IMG/VR virus record: IMGVR_UViG_3300031566_000041
Span: 1-55,442 of that record
DNA from: a virus
DNA: 55,442 nt
Reading direction: 5' to 3' (one strand)
The first letter of the stretch is position 1, and each line of letters begins with the position of its first letter. Positions 32,001-39,770 of this stretch are shown here, piece after piece. The position numbers and the translations under genes were made by a program. The notes beneath the pieces were generated by a model that searched no databases, was not told where the DNA came from, and saw nothing but the letters and a program-made list of their open reading frames with translations.

Positions 32001-32969
32001 GATTACCTGGAGGACGAGAACGGCGGCCGGGTGGAGTGCGTGGGCGAGCTTTACGCCACGGACAGCCAGAACGCGCAGCTGGCTTACAAGCTGATGAAGC
32101 GCGGGATCATCACCCAGGTTTCGATGGAGTGCGATTACGATGAAGGCGAGTGCTCGATCTGCGGGAAAAAGGTGAAGAACAAGAGCGACTACTGCGTTCA
32201 CCTGCGCAAGTACAAGGGCGGCTCATTCCAGGGCAAGCCGGTGTTCGAGATTCTACGTGGAGTCACCTTCACCGGCCTCGGGCTTTTAGACCGCAAGGGT
32301 GCGGACGAGAACGCGAGGATAACCCAGGTTGCGGCGGTTGCTGAAACGGAAATTTCAAACCAGGACAAAGGAGGTCCACACATGGACGAGAACGAGAAGC
32401 AGGAAGAGAGGGCGGCCGAAGCCGCCAAGAAGAAAAAGGACGACGGCGAGGCCGGCGCTCCGGCGGACGACAAGACCCGGATCAAGGAGTTGGAGAAGGA
32501 GAACGCGGACCTGAAGAAACAGGTCTCCACCCTCCAGAAGCGGGTCGAGGAATTGGAGGCCGAGCAGCAGGCCGCGTCCAACCGCTCGCGGGCGCAAAAG
32601 CTCCTGCGCAAGATCGAGAAGCAGGGCATGGCGTTCGAGACGGACGAGGACCGCGAGGCCGAGTTCAAGCGGCTGGCCTTGATGTCGGACGAGGCGTTTG
32701 CCGCGACCGAGGCGGCCTACGAGCGGATGATCAAGGCCAGGTCCGAAGGCGTGAAGAAGGAGGACAAGGCCGAGCCTCCCCCGAAGAAGGAGCAGTCCAA
32801 AGCGGACAAGGCGGACGAGGAACCGGCCATGCGCAGCGACGCCGGGGTGCGGCCCAAGGACGTGGACGACCACAAGGCGACCCTGGAAGACAAGCTGAAG
32901 GCCGGGTTCATGGTCGCCTATCGGCACAGGGTAGCCACGGCAACCGGCGAGCGGGCCGAGGCCAATTAA
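29067..32969 (+). CDS. Fusion of two D12-class adenine methyltransferases with capsid maturation protease and scaffold
   Basis: This is a 1300-residue protein. Residues about 47-375 and 530-890 are two D12-class (Dam-like) N6-adenine methyltransferases, each with an AdoMet-binding DAFSGSAV or DAFSGGAN motif and catalytic DPPY (251-254 and 754-757). Between them lies a phage-type linker (FRVRDPEEFEKGSF ... AKEWVKKH). Residues about 915-1090 are a prohead protease with likely His964 (DLKHSQD), Ser1019 (ITQVSMEC) and a Cys1029-x2-Cys1032 zinc knuckle (CSICGKKVKNKSDYC). The rest is a charged coiled-coil scaffold with its own internal start. Prohead proteases normally stand alone or are fused only to scaffold. 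The methyltransferase load is exceptional. Confidence 0.88.
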   Translation: MELFATDYERLAFLLETDAALELDFEALEAYAREESQPELPPDKRPKYITNYIGSKQKLVDWIWKHTPEGVESALDAFSGSAVVAYMYKTKGLKVMANDRLRYCYHAARAIIENDKVRLSDDELTALLADNPKAGTFVRDNFKGIFFAKGVHGLIDNIRANADKLDGFKKDIALFALGKTCMSGKGGFGHFSSSTRYGKREDTPEEFKERFSKNVARINALVFDNGEECKAFRKDVNELLPSIKGDLVYFDPPYATEFSTTNYEKSYHFVEGLMNYWEGLTLVKDSKTKHYETDHKTVTKANANEFFETFLGNAKHIPHWLISYRDHAYPNEHDMKKIIGSLGRESAMRSHDHHYSITSQHGDASHAKERLFICKRGKEEQKAAASLEAYAEDELQTQAIWDETPNEIRFRVRDPEEFEKGSFRRKGLEGVEGVAIIMGRLKKEHVQEGHDPKAMVLQAYRFAKKTEDNPNGWTLDKAKEWVKKHESESAAEAALRIEDNMQALADAPLGEALDLLTCQAGQNDPVRVTGYMGSKYLMMGWIERHVPKGAKTILDAFSGGANVAYNFKRKGYKVMANDLLRYPYHLARAVVENSHDKLSDEDIEMLLAPNPGAGTFILDHFHGYYYTKPILQWLDQVWSNIQKLSGYKKDLALAALGTAVKAKSAFGQFSRSKMTKRAGHEVHQPTDVDETQASASLKESQLVNLPLSRLVESFKRSIKQLNNLVFDNGQECKAFNLNAVEAIRRFSADALYLDPPYVTEFGINDYEDSLHFVEGLMTRWADKKLNANPRRNYPSRTRFNKESIRKLMETMAADARGKYGTVLLSYRDRAFPRENEIKEILGDHFGQVQVSGMDVVYTIAKNIGREGQYAKELLFVASKARSAARSKGSLSAAACHTSVPVDIQVNASEGMFTEALDLSKQAGDPQFTFILCRVGTNKNGDHFTAEELAARYMTAVNKKIDLKHSQDFTDIVGGIVAADYLEDENGGRVECVGELYATDSQNAQLAYKLMKRGIITQVSMECDYDEGECSICGKKVKNKSDYCVHLRKYKGGSFQGKPVFEILRGVTFTGLGLLDRKGADENARITQVAAVAETEISNQDKGGPHMDENEKQEERAAEAAKKKKDDGEAGAPADDKTRIKELEKENADLKKQVSTLQKRVEELEAEQQAASNRSRAQKLLRKIEKQGMAFETDEDREAEFKRLALMSDEAFAATEAAYERMIKARSEGVKKEDKAEPPPKKEQSKADKADEEPAMRSDAGVRPKDVDDHKATLEDKLKAGFMVAYRHRVATATGERAEAN
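32382..32969 (+). CDS. Nested in-frame scaffolding protein (internal start)
   Basis: An internal in-frame ATG at 32382 (codon 1106 of the fusion) is preceded by a near-perfect ribosome-binding site, AAAGGAGGT, 7 bases upstream. The 195-residue product begins MDENEKQEERAAEAAKKKKD. It contains a heptad coiled coil (IKELEKENADLKKQVSTLQK) and a charged tail. This is the arrangement of lambda C and Nu3, in which scaffold is made in excess from inside the protease gene. Confidence 0.75.
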   Translation: MDENEKQEERAAEAAKKKKDDGEAGAPADDKTRIKELEKENADLKKQVSTLQKRVEELEAEQQAASNRSRAQKLLRKIEKQGMAFETDEDREAEFKRLALMSDEAFAATEAAYERMIKARSEGVKKEDKAEPPPKKEQSKADKADEEPAMRSDAGVRPKDVDDHKATLEDKLKAGFMVAYRHRVATATGERAEAN

Positions 32970-32984
32970 GGAAGGAGGAGCGCA

Positions 32985-33347
32985 ATGAGTTTCATCAATC
33001 CCAATCATCGGGGCCTCGCCTACGGCGACGGCTACATGCAGGGCGCGGGAAGCAAGGGCAAGGTGGTGAAGATCGCGGGCAGCGATTTGTTCGCGGTGAA
33101 CACCGACCCGACCGTGAAGTCCTTCGGGATACTCATCAAGGACTACAAGGACGGCGAGATGCCGGGCATCTACTGCATGGGCGGAGTTTACGAGACCGAC
33201 GTGTTCGAGGGGACCATCGTCCCCGGCAATGACCTCAAGGTGTCGGCCAACGGCAAGCTCATCGCGGGCGTGCTCGCTGGCGAGGAGGTCATCGCCCGGG
33301 CCATCGCTCTCTCGGGCGGCGTGCTCAAGTTCAAGCTGCTGATCTAA
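32985..33347 (+). CDS. Putative capsid decoration (head stabilising) protein
   Basis: This is a 120-residue Gly-rich beta protein (GLAYGDGYMQGAGSKGKVVK, LKVSANGKLIAGVLAGEEVI) located between the scaffold/protease gene and the major capsid gene. That is the usual slot for decoration proteins such as lambda gpD or DUF2190-type cement proteins. No membrane segment is present. A strong GGAGGAG site precedes the ATG. Confidence 0.65.
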   Translation: MSFINPNHRGLAYGDGYMQGAGSKGKVVKIAGSDLFAVNTDPTVKSFGILIKDYKDGEMPGIYCMGGVYETDVFEGTIVPGNDLKVSANGKLIAGVLAGEEVIARAIALSGGVLKFKLLI

Positions 33348-33360
33348 GGAGGAAGCGAAT

Positions 33361-34224
33361 ATGGAGATGAATCAAATGAACGTGCACAGCCAGGAGTACA
33401 TGCAGAGCATGGCCCGGCTCATGAGCGAGGCGCTGGAGTCGCCGGAGGGACTGCATGCGCTGGCCGCCGCCATCGCCGCGCCCATCGAGCAGGAGATCAA
33501 GCGCAAGGAGATTTCCTCGCTCCTGCTCACGAGCCACACCCTGCCCAAGGGCGAGCGGCCGATCTACCAGAAGAAGCCGCGCGTGAAGGCCTACTGGATC
33601 AGCAAGGAGGGCGAGGCTCAAGAGAGCGAACTCGGCCAAGACGAGATCGAGTTCCCCACGCACCGCATCCACTCCGCGCCGATGGTCGACATCGCGGTCT
33701 TGAAGAACGGCAACATCGGGACGCTCACCGACATGCAGACCGCTGCCGCCGACGAGATCAGGAAGGAGATCGACAAGCGCACCCTCACCGTGATCACGGC
33801 GTCTGTCCCGGCGGAGAACACGGTCGAGGTCACGGGCGACACGCTCACCGAGGAGGCGCTCAACGAGGCCGTCTCGATCATCGAGGACCTGGAGCTTTCG
33901 GTGAAGTACATCGTGATGCGGGGCCGGCGCTTCAACGACATGCGCGGCTGGGACTTGGACCCGCAGACCAAGCTCGAACTGCGCGCCAAGGGCGTGATCA
34001 AGAACTACGGCACCGGCGGCATCTTGCTCACCGCGTCCGCGCCGCTGAACGAAATCCTGATCATCCCGGACGAGGAGATCGGCAAGCTGCCGGTGCGCGA
34101 GACGCTCAAGACCGAGTCCATCGAGCAGAAGACGAAGTTCAAGACCGGCTGGCTGATTTGGTCGGAGCAGGGCCAGGGCATCACCCGGCCGGAAATCCTG
34201 GCCAAGATCAAGCTGCTCGGATAA
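33361..34224 (+). CDS. Major capsid protein
   Basis: This 287-residue protein is in the capsid position directly after the decoration candidate. A helical N-terminal arm (about 1-60) is followed by the HK97-like P-domain and A-domain features (SIIEDLELSVKYIVMRGRRF, LIWSEQGQGITRPEILAKI). It would assemble the capsid shell after scaffold removal by the upstream protease. The assignment relies on gene order, length and compositional pattern. Confidence 0.78.
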   Translation: MEMNQMNVHSQEYMQSMARLMSEALESPEGLHALAAAIAAPIEQEIKRKEISSLLLTSHTLPKGERPIYQKKPRVKAYWISKEGEAQESELGQDEIEFPTHRIHSAPMVDIAVLKNGNIGTLTDMQTAAADEIRKEIDKRTLTVITASVPAENTVEVTGDTLTEEALNEAVSIIEDLELSVKYIVMRGRRFNDMRGWDLDPQTKLELRAKGVIKNYGTGGILLTASAPLNEILIIPDEEIGKLPVRETLKTESIEQKTKFKTGWLIWSEQGQGITRPEILAKIKLLG

Positions 34225-34236
34225 GGAGGGCGGACG

Positions 34237-34620
34237 ATGACTTACAAGGTAAAGAACGTCCGTCCGGGCATCCTGGTCGTGCCGGACGCGGGCCTGCGCC
34301 TGGCTCCGGGCGCGGTGGTCGAGGTGAAGGCGCTCACGCCCCAGCTGGACAAGGCCCTGAAGAAGGGCTGGCTGGTCAATACCGAGGCCGGGACCAACAT
34401 GCCGCTATTCGATGAGCCGGAACCGCGAGAAACCGTCGGGGAAGATACCGGCCAAGAAGAAGTCGACATAACGAAGCTCTCGGCTACCGAGGCGATCACC
34501 AAGGTGAGCGAGGAGGATAACGCGGACAAGCTGAAGGCGCTCATGTCCACCGAGAAGCGCCGCACGGTGCTCGACGCGCTCAAGAAGCGGCTGACGGAGG
34601 TCGAGGGTGGCTCTGGCTGA
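34237..34620 (+). CDS. Head protein of unknown function
   Basis: This 127-residue protein has a small beta domain at the N-terminus (GILVVPDAGLRLAPGAVVEV, resembling a short head-joining or cement fold) and an acidic helical C-terminus. It overlaps the next gene by 14 bp. Located between capsid and head-tail connector genes, it is probably a neck or capsid accessory protein. Confidence 0.55.
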   Translation: MTYKVKNVRPGILVVPDAGLRLAPGAVVEVKALTPQLDKALKKGWLVNTEAGTNMPLFDEPEPRETVGEDTGQEEVDITKLSATEAITKVSEEDNADKLKALMSTEKRRTVLDALKKRLTEVEGGSG

Positions 34621-35071
34621 TCTCATCGCCGCGCTCCGCGTGGACCTCTCCGACCCCAACTCCGAGTTGTTCAGCAACGAGGTCCTGGGCCGGTGCGTCC
34701 TGAAGGGAGTGTACCAGGTCGCCCGCGACCTGGAGGTCTCGCTCGTCATCAACAACGGCGAGATCTCCCCGGAGCCGCAGGGCGAGGCCCTGGAGATGCT
34801 CCTGATCCTCGGGCAAATCAATGCCTGCCAGGTCATGCGAGCCGCGACCGCCAACGCCTTCTCGTTCTCCAGTGGCGACAAACGGGTGGACAAGACCAAG
34901 CAGCCGGAGCACTGGGCCACGCTCGAGGCCGACTTGAAGGCCCTGTACAAGCAACGCTTGGGCGAAATCAAGCCAGGCGCGACGACCAGCCCCGAGGACT
35001 ACATCATCACTCCGAGCGGACTCTCACCGCTAATCTTCGAGCAAGGGAAGCGACATGAACCTCCTGTCTGA
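34607..35071 (+). CDS. Head-tail connector (adaptor) protein
   Basis: This 154-residue protein starts at GTG inside the previous gene. It is mainly helical (ALADLIAALRVDLSDPNSEL, GQINACQVMRAATANAFS), like gp6/gp15-type adaptor proteins that attach to the portal. Its position directly after the capsid cluster supports this. The 3' end overlaps the next start by 17 bp. Confidence 0.65.
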   Translation: MALADLIAALRVDLSDPNSELFSNEVLGRCVLKGVYQVARDLEVSLVINNGEISPEPQGEALEMLLILGQINACQVMRAATANAFSFSSGDKRVDKTKQPEHWATLEADLKALYKQRLGEIKPGATTSPEDYIITPSGLSPLIFEQGKRHEPPV

Positions 35072-35417
35072 CCGCGAAAAATCATTGGTCGCCGAGGACG
35101 TGCGGGACTTGATCCTGGCCTCGGACCAGGAGGCCACGCAACTGTGCGCCGTGCCGGGCGAGCGGCTCTATGGTTCGGACGATGTCTCCTATGAGGCGGT
35201 TCGGACATTCCCTCTGGAGTTTATCGAGACGCCGCCCGAGGACCTGGCCCAGAAGATCGACGCCAGCGCGTGCGTCCTGCCTGACCTGGACATCAAGGCC
35301 GAGGACCGGATCAATGTCGGCGACGACAAGTTCCGGGTCCAGGCTGTCCAGGAAGAGCGCTGTTTCGGAGTGGTCACCCACAAGGTGATCAAACTGGTGA
35401 GGCTTCATGGGCGCTAA
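35055..35417 (+). CDS. Head closure / neck protein
   Basis: This 120-residue beta-rich protein contains IDASACVLPDLDIKAEDRIN and DDKFRVQAVQEERCFGVVTH. Small proteins of this size and order lie between the adaptor and the HK97 gp10-like protein in many contractile and siphophage neck modules. They plug the filled head. Overlaps on both sides indicate a polycistronic neck operon. Confidence 0.65.
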   Translation: MNLLSDREKSLVAEDVRDLILASDQEATQLCAVPGERLYGSDDVSYEAVRTFPLEFIETPPEDLAQKIDASACVLPDLDIKAEDRINVGDDKFRVQAVQEERCFGVVTHKVIKLVRLHGR

Positions 35418-35892
35418 GCAATTCGGCAATTGGGACAAGGCCAAGGCGAAGCTGGCCAACAACCCCGGCGCTCGCCTGGCCAATGCCATCCGCGCGGCCA
35501 CGATCAAGAACGCGATCTTTCTAGTGCGCGAGATCAAGCGCGGCATCAAGAGCCAGGCCCCCGGCGGCAAGCCCTTCGTGGAACTGGCCGCGAGCACCAT
35601 CCTGAAGAAGGGATCGAGCAAGGCCCTGATCGACACCGGCTTCCTGGTGAACTCGATCACCCAGCGGATCATGGCGGACCGGGCATTCGTGGGTCTGCTC
35701 AAGGGCACGGTGAACAAGGACGGCGAGGACATGGTGAACATCGGCGCGGTCATGGAATACGGGGCCACGATCAATCACCCCAACGGCGCGGTGATCGTGA
35801 TCCCGCCCCGGCCATTCCTGCATCCGGTGATGGAGAAATACCAGGACCAGGTGATCGAGAACTACCGGCAGGCGATCCGGTCAGTCCTGTAG
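35407..35892 (+). CDS. HK97 gp10-like (virion morphogenesis) neck or tail-joining protein
   Basis: This 161-residue protein has the family pattern RAATIKNAIFLVREIKRGIK then a LIDTGFLVNSITQRI beta-hairpin and a conserved Y/E-Gly-Ala-x-I-x-H-P-N-Gly motif (MEYGATINHPNGA), ending in RPFLHPVMEK. Proteins of this family sit between head and tail and are often called phage virion morphogenesis proteins. Confidence 0.8.
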   Translation: MGAKQFGNWDKAKAKLANNPGARLANAIRAATIKNAIFLVREIKRGIKSQAPGGKPFVELAASTILKKGSSKALIDTGFLVNSITQRIMADRAFVGLLKGTVNKDGEDMVNIGAVMEYGATINHPNGAVIVIPPRPFLHPVMEKYQDQVIENYRQAIRSVL

Positions 35893-35900
35893 AGGAAAAA

Positions 35901-36449
35901 ATGGACACGGTTCGGACAGTGATTGAAAGTTTCATCCGCCTGGTCAAGGCGGAGATACACTCGGACGCGGTGCTGGTGGCCTCGGACGATGTGTTCGTAG
36001 TTCCCAATGTGCCGAGTGTGGTGCTGCAGGGCCCGACCCTGGTGGAGGACGGCGACCGCCGGTCGCAGGTGAAGTTGATAGAGAAGGACGTCCCGCAACT
36101 TTCTTACGAGGAGTGCAAGTCGCCGAGGCTTTACCACCTGGACTTTGACGTGATCGTGACCACGGGCAACGAGGCGGCGCTGCTGGACTTGCAGGAGAAG
36201 GTTGCCCGCTTCTACCAGCTGCACCCGATCTTGGCGGTCGCGGATCGCGGATCGTTGAACGTAACCGAGTTGGTCCCCCTGGGCGGCCTCAACCGAGTAA
36301 ACCTCTCCAACCTCCGGCAGAGTTCGGGCCGATGCCGGATCGAGGATTGCCCGATCTACGACGGCCTGGTGAGGAATGGCAAGCTCGTCCGGGACGTGAC
36401 CTTCCAGTTCCGCGACGGCGTGATCGAGGAAATCACCTACACCCCATAA
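35901..36449 (+). CDS. Tail terminator / completion protein (gp37/Gifsy-like)
   Basis: The product of about 182 residues starts at ATG 35901 with AGAGG upstream. It combines a helical N-terminus (MDTVRTVIESFIRLVKAE) with a beta-rich C-terminus. In contractile phages a protein of this size lies just before the tail sheath and caps the finished tail. An open frame back to 35430 overlaps the previous gene and is ignored. Confidence 0.65.
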   Translation: MDTVRTVIESFIRLVKAEIHSDAVLVASDDVFVVPNVPSVVLQGPTLVEDGDRRSQVKLIEKDVPQLSYEECKSPRLYHLDFDVIVTTGNEAALLDLQEKVARFYQLHPILAVADRGSLNVTELVPLGGLNRVNLSNLRQSSGRCRIEDCPIYDGLVRNGKLVRDVTFQFRDGVIEEITYTP

Positions 36450-36466
36450 CAAGAGGAGGAGCATAC

Positions 36467-36742
36467 ATGATCGAAATCAAGAACCTGATGTTTCAGCCGC
36501 TCACCTTCCACCTGGCGGGGAGCGGCCAGAGCCTGTATCTCAATCCCCGCGAGCGGCGGGCGATCAGCGAGGAAAAAATCTCCCCGGAGATAAAGATGGC
36601 GGAGAAGCGGGGATTTGTTTCCTTCGCCGACATTGGAGACCCGACCGAGGACACGCCCCCGGCAAGCGCTCCGGCGGTTGAACCATCGCCCCCGGAAGCG
36701 GAGTCTCCCGCCAAAACCGCCCCGCGCCGGAAAAGGAGGTAA
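36467..36742 (+). CDS. Short protein upstream of the sheath
   Basis: This 91-residue protein begins MIEIKNLMFQPLTFHLAG and ends in a Pro/Ala-rich, then Lys/Arg-rich tail. A short beta domain (HLAGSGQSLYLNPRERRAIS) precedes the tail. A strong AGAGGAGGAGC site precedes the ATG at 36467. It is probably a neck-tail joiner. The function is not recognised. Confidence 0.6.
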   Translation: MIEIKNLMFQPLTFHLAGSGQSLYLNPRERRAISEEKISPEIKMAEKRGFVSFADIGDPTEDTPPASAPAVEPSPPEAESPAKTAPRRKRR

Positions 36743-36745
36743 ATC

Positions 36746-38605
36746 ATGGGCAGCTATCTTTCGCCAGGCATCTATACCCGCGAGATCGATTTCAGCTATT
36801 ACGTGAAGCAGATTTCGACCTCGTCCTGCGGCATGATCGGAGTGGCCGAACGCGGTCCGATCAACAAGGCGGTCCTCGTCACCAGCTGGGAGCAGTTCGT
36901 TCGCAAGTTCGGCTCGTACTACAAGTACGGCTACCTGGGTTATGCGGCCCGGGCGTTCTTCGACAACGGCGGTCAGGTGCTCTACGTAAACCGGATCGCC
37001 CACCTCACCGATCCCACGGACCGAAACAGCCTCACCGCTAAGAAGGCCAACGTCACGCTCAAGAACCCGTTGGGAGCGGCGGCCACTCTGGTCACCGGCA
37101 CACCGGGCCTTGACGAGATTCACTGGCAAGCCAAAACGCCGGGCGCGGCCGGCAACGATATCAGGATCGAGTTGGCGACCTGGCCCGTGCCCAATCCCAC
37201 GTGCTACATCGTGGTTTATGATCGATCCATCAACGTCCAGTTAGCCACCGATGAATCCGGGGCTTCGATCACCACCGCCGACCAGGTCGTCGCCGCCATT
37301 GCCAACAGCCCCGAGGCCTCGGCGCTGGTGGAGGCTACCACCACCGAGCGGGGCCTGGTGCCTCCCGCGCCCTCGGCCAACTTTACCGGCGGCGTGGACG
37401 GCGTGGACCGGCTGCGGATTGACGCGATTGACGAGGGAACCTGGGGCCAGAACATCGCGGTCGTGATTGAGCCGGGCACGCTCGATCCAGACAATAACTT
37501 CAACCTGGTGGTCCGCTACAAGAACCAGGTGGTCGAGGTGTACAAGGACCTCTCGATGGATGAGAGCGCCGCGAACCACGTCGAGTTGATGATCAATCAG
37601 CGGTCGGATTTCATCACCGTGGCGGACTTGAACCAGGACTCGGGGTCGGCAGCGGACCGCCCAACGGTGGGGCAGTTCTCGCTCCAAGGCGGGGACGATG
37701 GACTTGCCTGTATCGGCGATGTTGACTGCACCGGCGATCCATCCCAGCACACCGGCTTCTATGCCTTTGACGAGATCGACGCCTTGAACATCCTGATGGT
37801 CCCTGGCGTCACCACCGCGACCGTCATCAATGGCGGCATCACCTACGCCGAGAACCGCAAAGACCTGATCTACCTCGCGGATGCGCCCATTCTCCTGGAG
37901 CCGCTCGAAGCGGTGGACTTCCGCAAGGGCCAGGGCATGTACAACCATGCCGCGTTCAACTCGTCCTATGCCGCGCTCTACTACCCCTGGCTCGAGATCA
38001 TGGACCCCATGACCGGCAAGAAAATGCTCGTGCCGCCCACGGGCGCGGTCGCGGGATGTTACGCCCGCAACGACGAGAAGACCTACGTCTGGTATGCGCC
38101 CGCGGGCATTGACCGGGGCCGTGTGTTCAACACTCTGTCTGTGGCCTACAAGACCAGCCGGGGCGAACGGGACGTGCTCTACCCCGAGGGCGTGAACGTG
38201 ATCGCGGTCTTCCCGGATAGCGGGATCAATATCTGGGGCCAGAAGACCCTGCAGAGCCAGCCCTCGGCTCTGGACCGGGTTAACGTCCGCCGGCTCATGC
38301 TCTACATGGAGGAGGCCATCGCTGAGTCCGCCCGGTTCGTGGTGTTCGAGCCGAACAACCCGCAGACCTGGCGGGCGCTCATTCGGCTGATCAATCCCTT
38401 CCTGCAGGACATCAAGGACAAGGGCGGCCTGTACGACTTCGCGGTCCAGTGCGACGAGGAGACCAACACCCCGGCGGTGATTGACCGAAACGAAATGGTG
38501 GCGCGGATTTTCGTCAAGCCCACCAAGACGGCGGAGTTCATCGAGTTGAACTTCGTGCTCACCACCACTGGGGCCGACTTCAAGGAAATCTTCACCACCG
38601 CCTAA
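36746..38605 (+). CDS. Contractile tail sheath protein
   Basis: This 619-residue protein begins with the classic sheath start SPGIYTREIDFSYYV and GMIGVAERGPINKA. It also contains FLQDIKDKGGLYDFAVQCDE and a C-terminal EFIELNFVLTTTGADFKEIF. Sheath proteins contract during infection and drive the tube through the envelope. The length (about 400-650) fits, and the tube gene follows immediately. This establishes a myovirus-type virion. Confidence 0.95.
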   Translation: MGSYLSPGIYTREIDFSYYVKQISTSSCGMIGVAERGPINKAVLVTSWEQFVRKFGSYYKYGYLGYAARAFFDNGGQVLYVNRIAHLTDPTDRNSLTAKKANVTLKNPLGAAATLVTGTPGLDEIHWQAKTPGAAGNDIRIELATWPVPNPTCYIVVYDRSINVQLATDESGASITTADQVVAAIANSPEASALVEATTTERGLVPPAPSANFTGGVDGVDRLRIDAIDEGTWGQNIAVVIEPGTLDPDNNFNLVVRYKNQVVEVYKDLSMDESAANHVELMINQRSDFITVADLNQDSGSAADRPTVGQFSLQGGDDGLACIGDVDCTGDPSQHTGFYAFDEIDALNILMVPGVTTATVINGGITYAENRKDLIYLADAPILLEPLEAVDFRKGQGMYNHAAFNSSYAALYYPWLEIMDPMTGKKMLVPPTGAVAGCYARNDEKTYVWYAPAGIDRGRVFNTLSVAYKTSRGERDVLYPEGVNVIAVFPDSGINIWGQKTLQSQPSALDRVNVRRLMLYMEEAIAESARFVVFEPNNPQTWRALIRLINPFLQDIKDKGGLYDFAVQCDEETNTPAVIDRNEMVARIFVKPTKTAEFIELNFVLTTTGADFKEIFTTA

Positions 38606-38618
38606 GGAGGTTTGCAAA

Positions 38619-39080
38619 ATGCGTAGCGGAAACATGCCGAAGAGCCTTTACCAGAACTGGCAGTTCGCCATCGAGGTAAACGGTTTTGACGTGGCTCTGT
38701 TCAAGAAGGGCCAGGAGCCGAAGACCGAGTTCGAGGAGGTGACGTTCGCGCCGGGCGGCTCGATGTTCGACCAGAAGGTCGCGGGCCGGGTCAAGTTCGA
38801 GGACATCACCCTGGAGAAGGGCATTCTCCAGGACGGCTCGGACGAGTCGGCGCGGGACTGGATTAAAAAGCAGGTGGACGTGAACGCGGTGACCGGCGGC
38901 CTGCCCGCGGACTACATGCGCGATATCGACATCGTGCGCTACGACCGCACCGGCGATGAGACCCGGCGATGGACGCTCCACGGCGCGTGGGTCAAGGTGC
39001 TGGAGTACGACGAACTCGAAGGGGCCAACACCGAGAACACTATCGAGAAGCTCACCATCTGCTTCCAATACTGGACCTGA
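38619..39080 (+). CDS. Tail tube protein
   Basis: This 153-residue protein is in the canonical place right after the sheath. It contains FAIEVNGFDVALFKKGQE, VTFAPGGSMFDQKVAGRVK and TIEKLTICFQYWT, consistent with the gp19/phage tail tube family that stacks as hexamers inside the sheath. The strong GGAGG site precedes an ATG at 38619. Confidence 0.9.
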   Translation: MRSGNMPKSLYQNWQFAIEVNGFDVALFKKGQEPKTEFEEVTFAPGGSMFDQKVAGRVKFEDITLEKGILQDGSDESARDWIKKQVDVNAVTGGLPADYMRDIDIVRYDRTGDETRRWTLHGAWVKVLEYDELEGANTENTIEKLTICFQYWT

Positions 39081-39092
39081 TTGGAGTAAGCC

Positions 39093-39770
39093 ATGCATAC
39101 TTTTCAACTGCCCAGCGGGATCGAGGTCGAACTCCGGGAGATGACCGGGGCCGAGGAAGAACTGCTCACCAACCAGCGGCTCATCCGCACCGGGGACGCG
39201 GTGAACCAGGTGCTCAAGAACTGCGTGCTACGCCTGGGCGAGAACGCCAAGCCGGGCATGAAGGAAATCCTCGATCTCCTCTCCGGCGACCGGCTCTTCA
39301 TCCTGGTGAAGCTCCGGCAGATTTCGCTCGGTGAGGAAGTGGACCTCGAACTGGTCTGTCCGAACACGGCCTGCCGCGAGGCCAACCTCACGAGCGTCAA
39401 CCTCGAAGAGTTGAAGCTCACGCCCTACGGCAAGGACCGTGAGTTCACCTTCAAGCTCCCCGGCTCTAACCGGAAGGTCAAGTTCATGCATCTCGACGGC
39501 AACATGGAGAAACGCTTGGCTTCCCTGAAAGAGCCTTCCATCACCTCGGCCATGTTGATGCGCATCGTGGAGATCGACGGCAAGCCGCCGACGCGGAAGC
39601 TGATGGCCGAGATGTCCTTGCGGGACCGGAGCGCGCTCCGCCAGGAGATGGCGCGAGTGGATGCTGGCATTGACACGGTTGTGGAAGTGGATTGCGAAAG
39701 TTGCGGAGCGCGCATCCGGACCCGCCTGGAGGCCGAACCGGGTTTTTTGTTCCCCGGAGTTCGCTTGTAA
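39093..39770 (+). CDS. Tail assembly chaperone, zero-frame product (zinc-finger type)
   Basis: This 225-residue protein lies between tube and tape measure, where tail assembly chaperones occur. It contains two Cys pairs (CPNTAC and CESCG) that may bind one zinc, and helical segments such as LSGDRLFILVKLRQISLGE. Tail chaperones coat the tape measure during assembly. A run GGGTTTTTTG at 39740-39749 lies near its end and permits a -1 frameshift into a longer product. Confidence 0.75.
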   Translation: MHTFQLPSGIEVELREMTGAEEELLTNQRLIRTGDAVNQVLKNCVLRLGENAKPGMKEILDLLSGDRLFILVKLRQISLGEEVDLELVCPNTACREANLTSVNLEELKLTPYGKDREFTFKLPGSNRKVKFMHLDGNMEKRLASLKEPSITSAMLMRIVEIDGKPPTRKLMAEMSLRDRSALRQEMARVDAGIDTVVEVDCESCGARIRTRLEAEPGFLFPGVRL

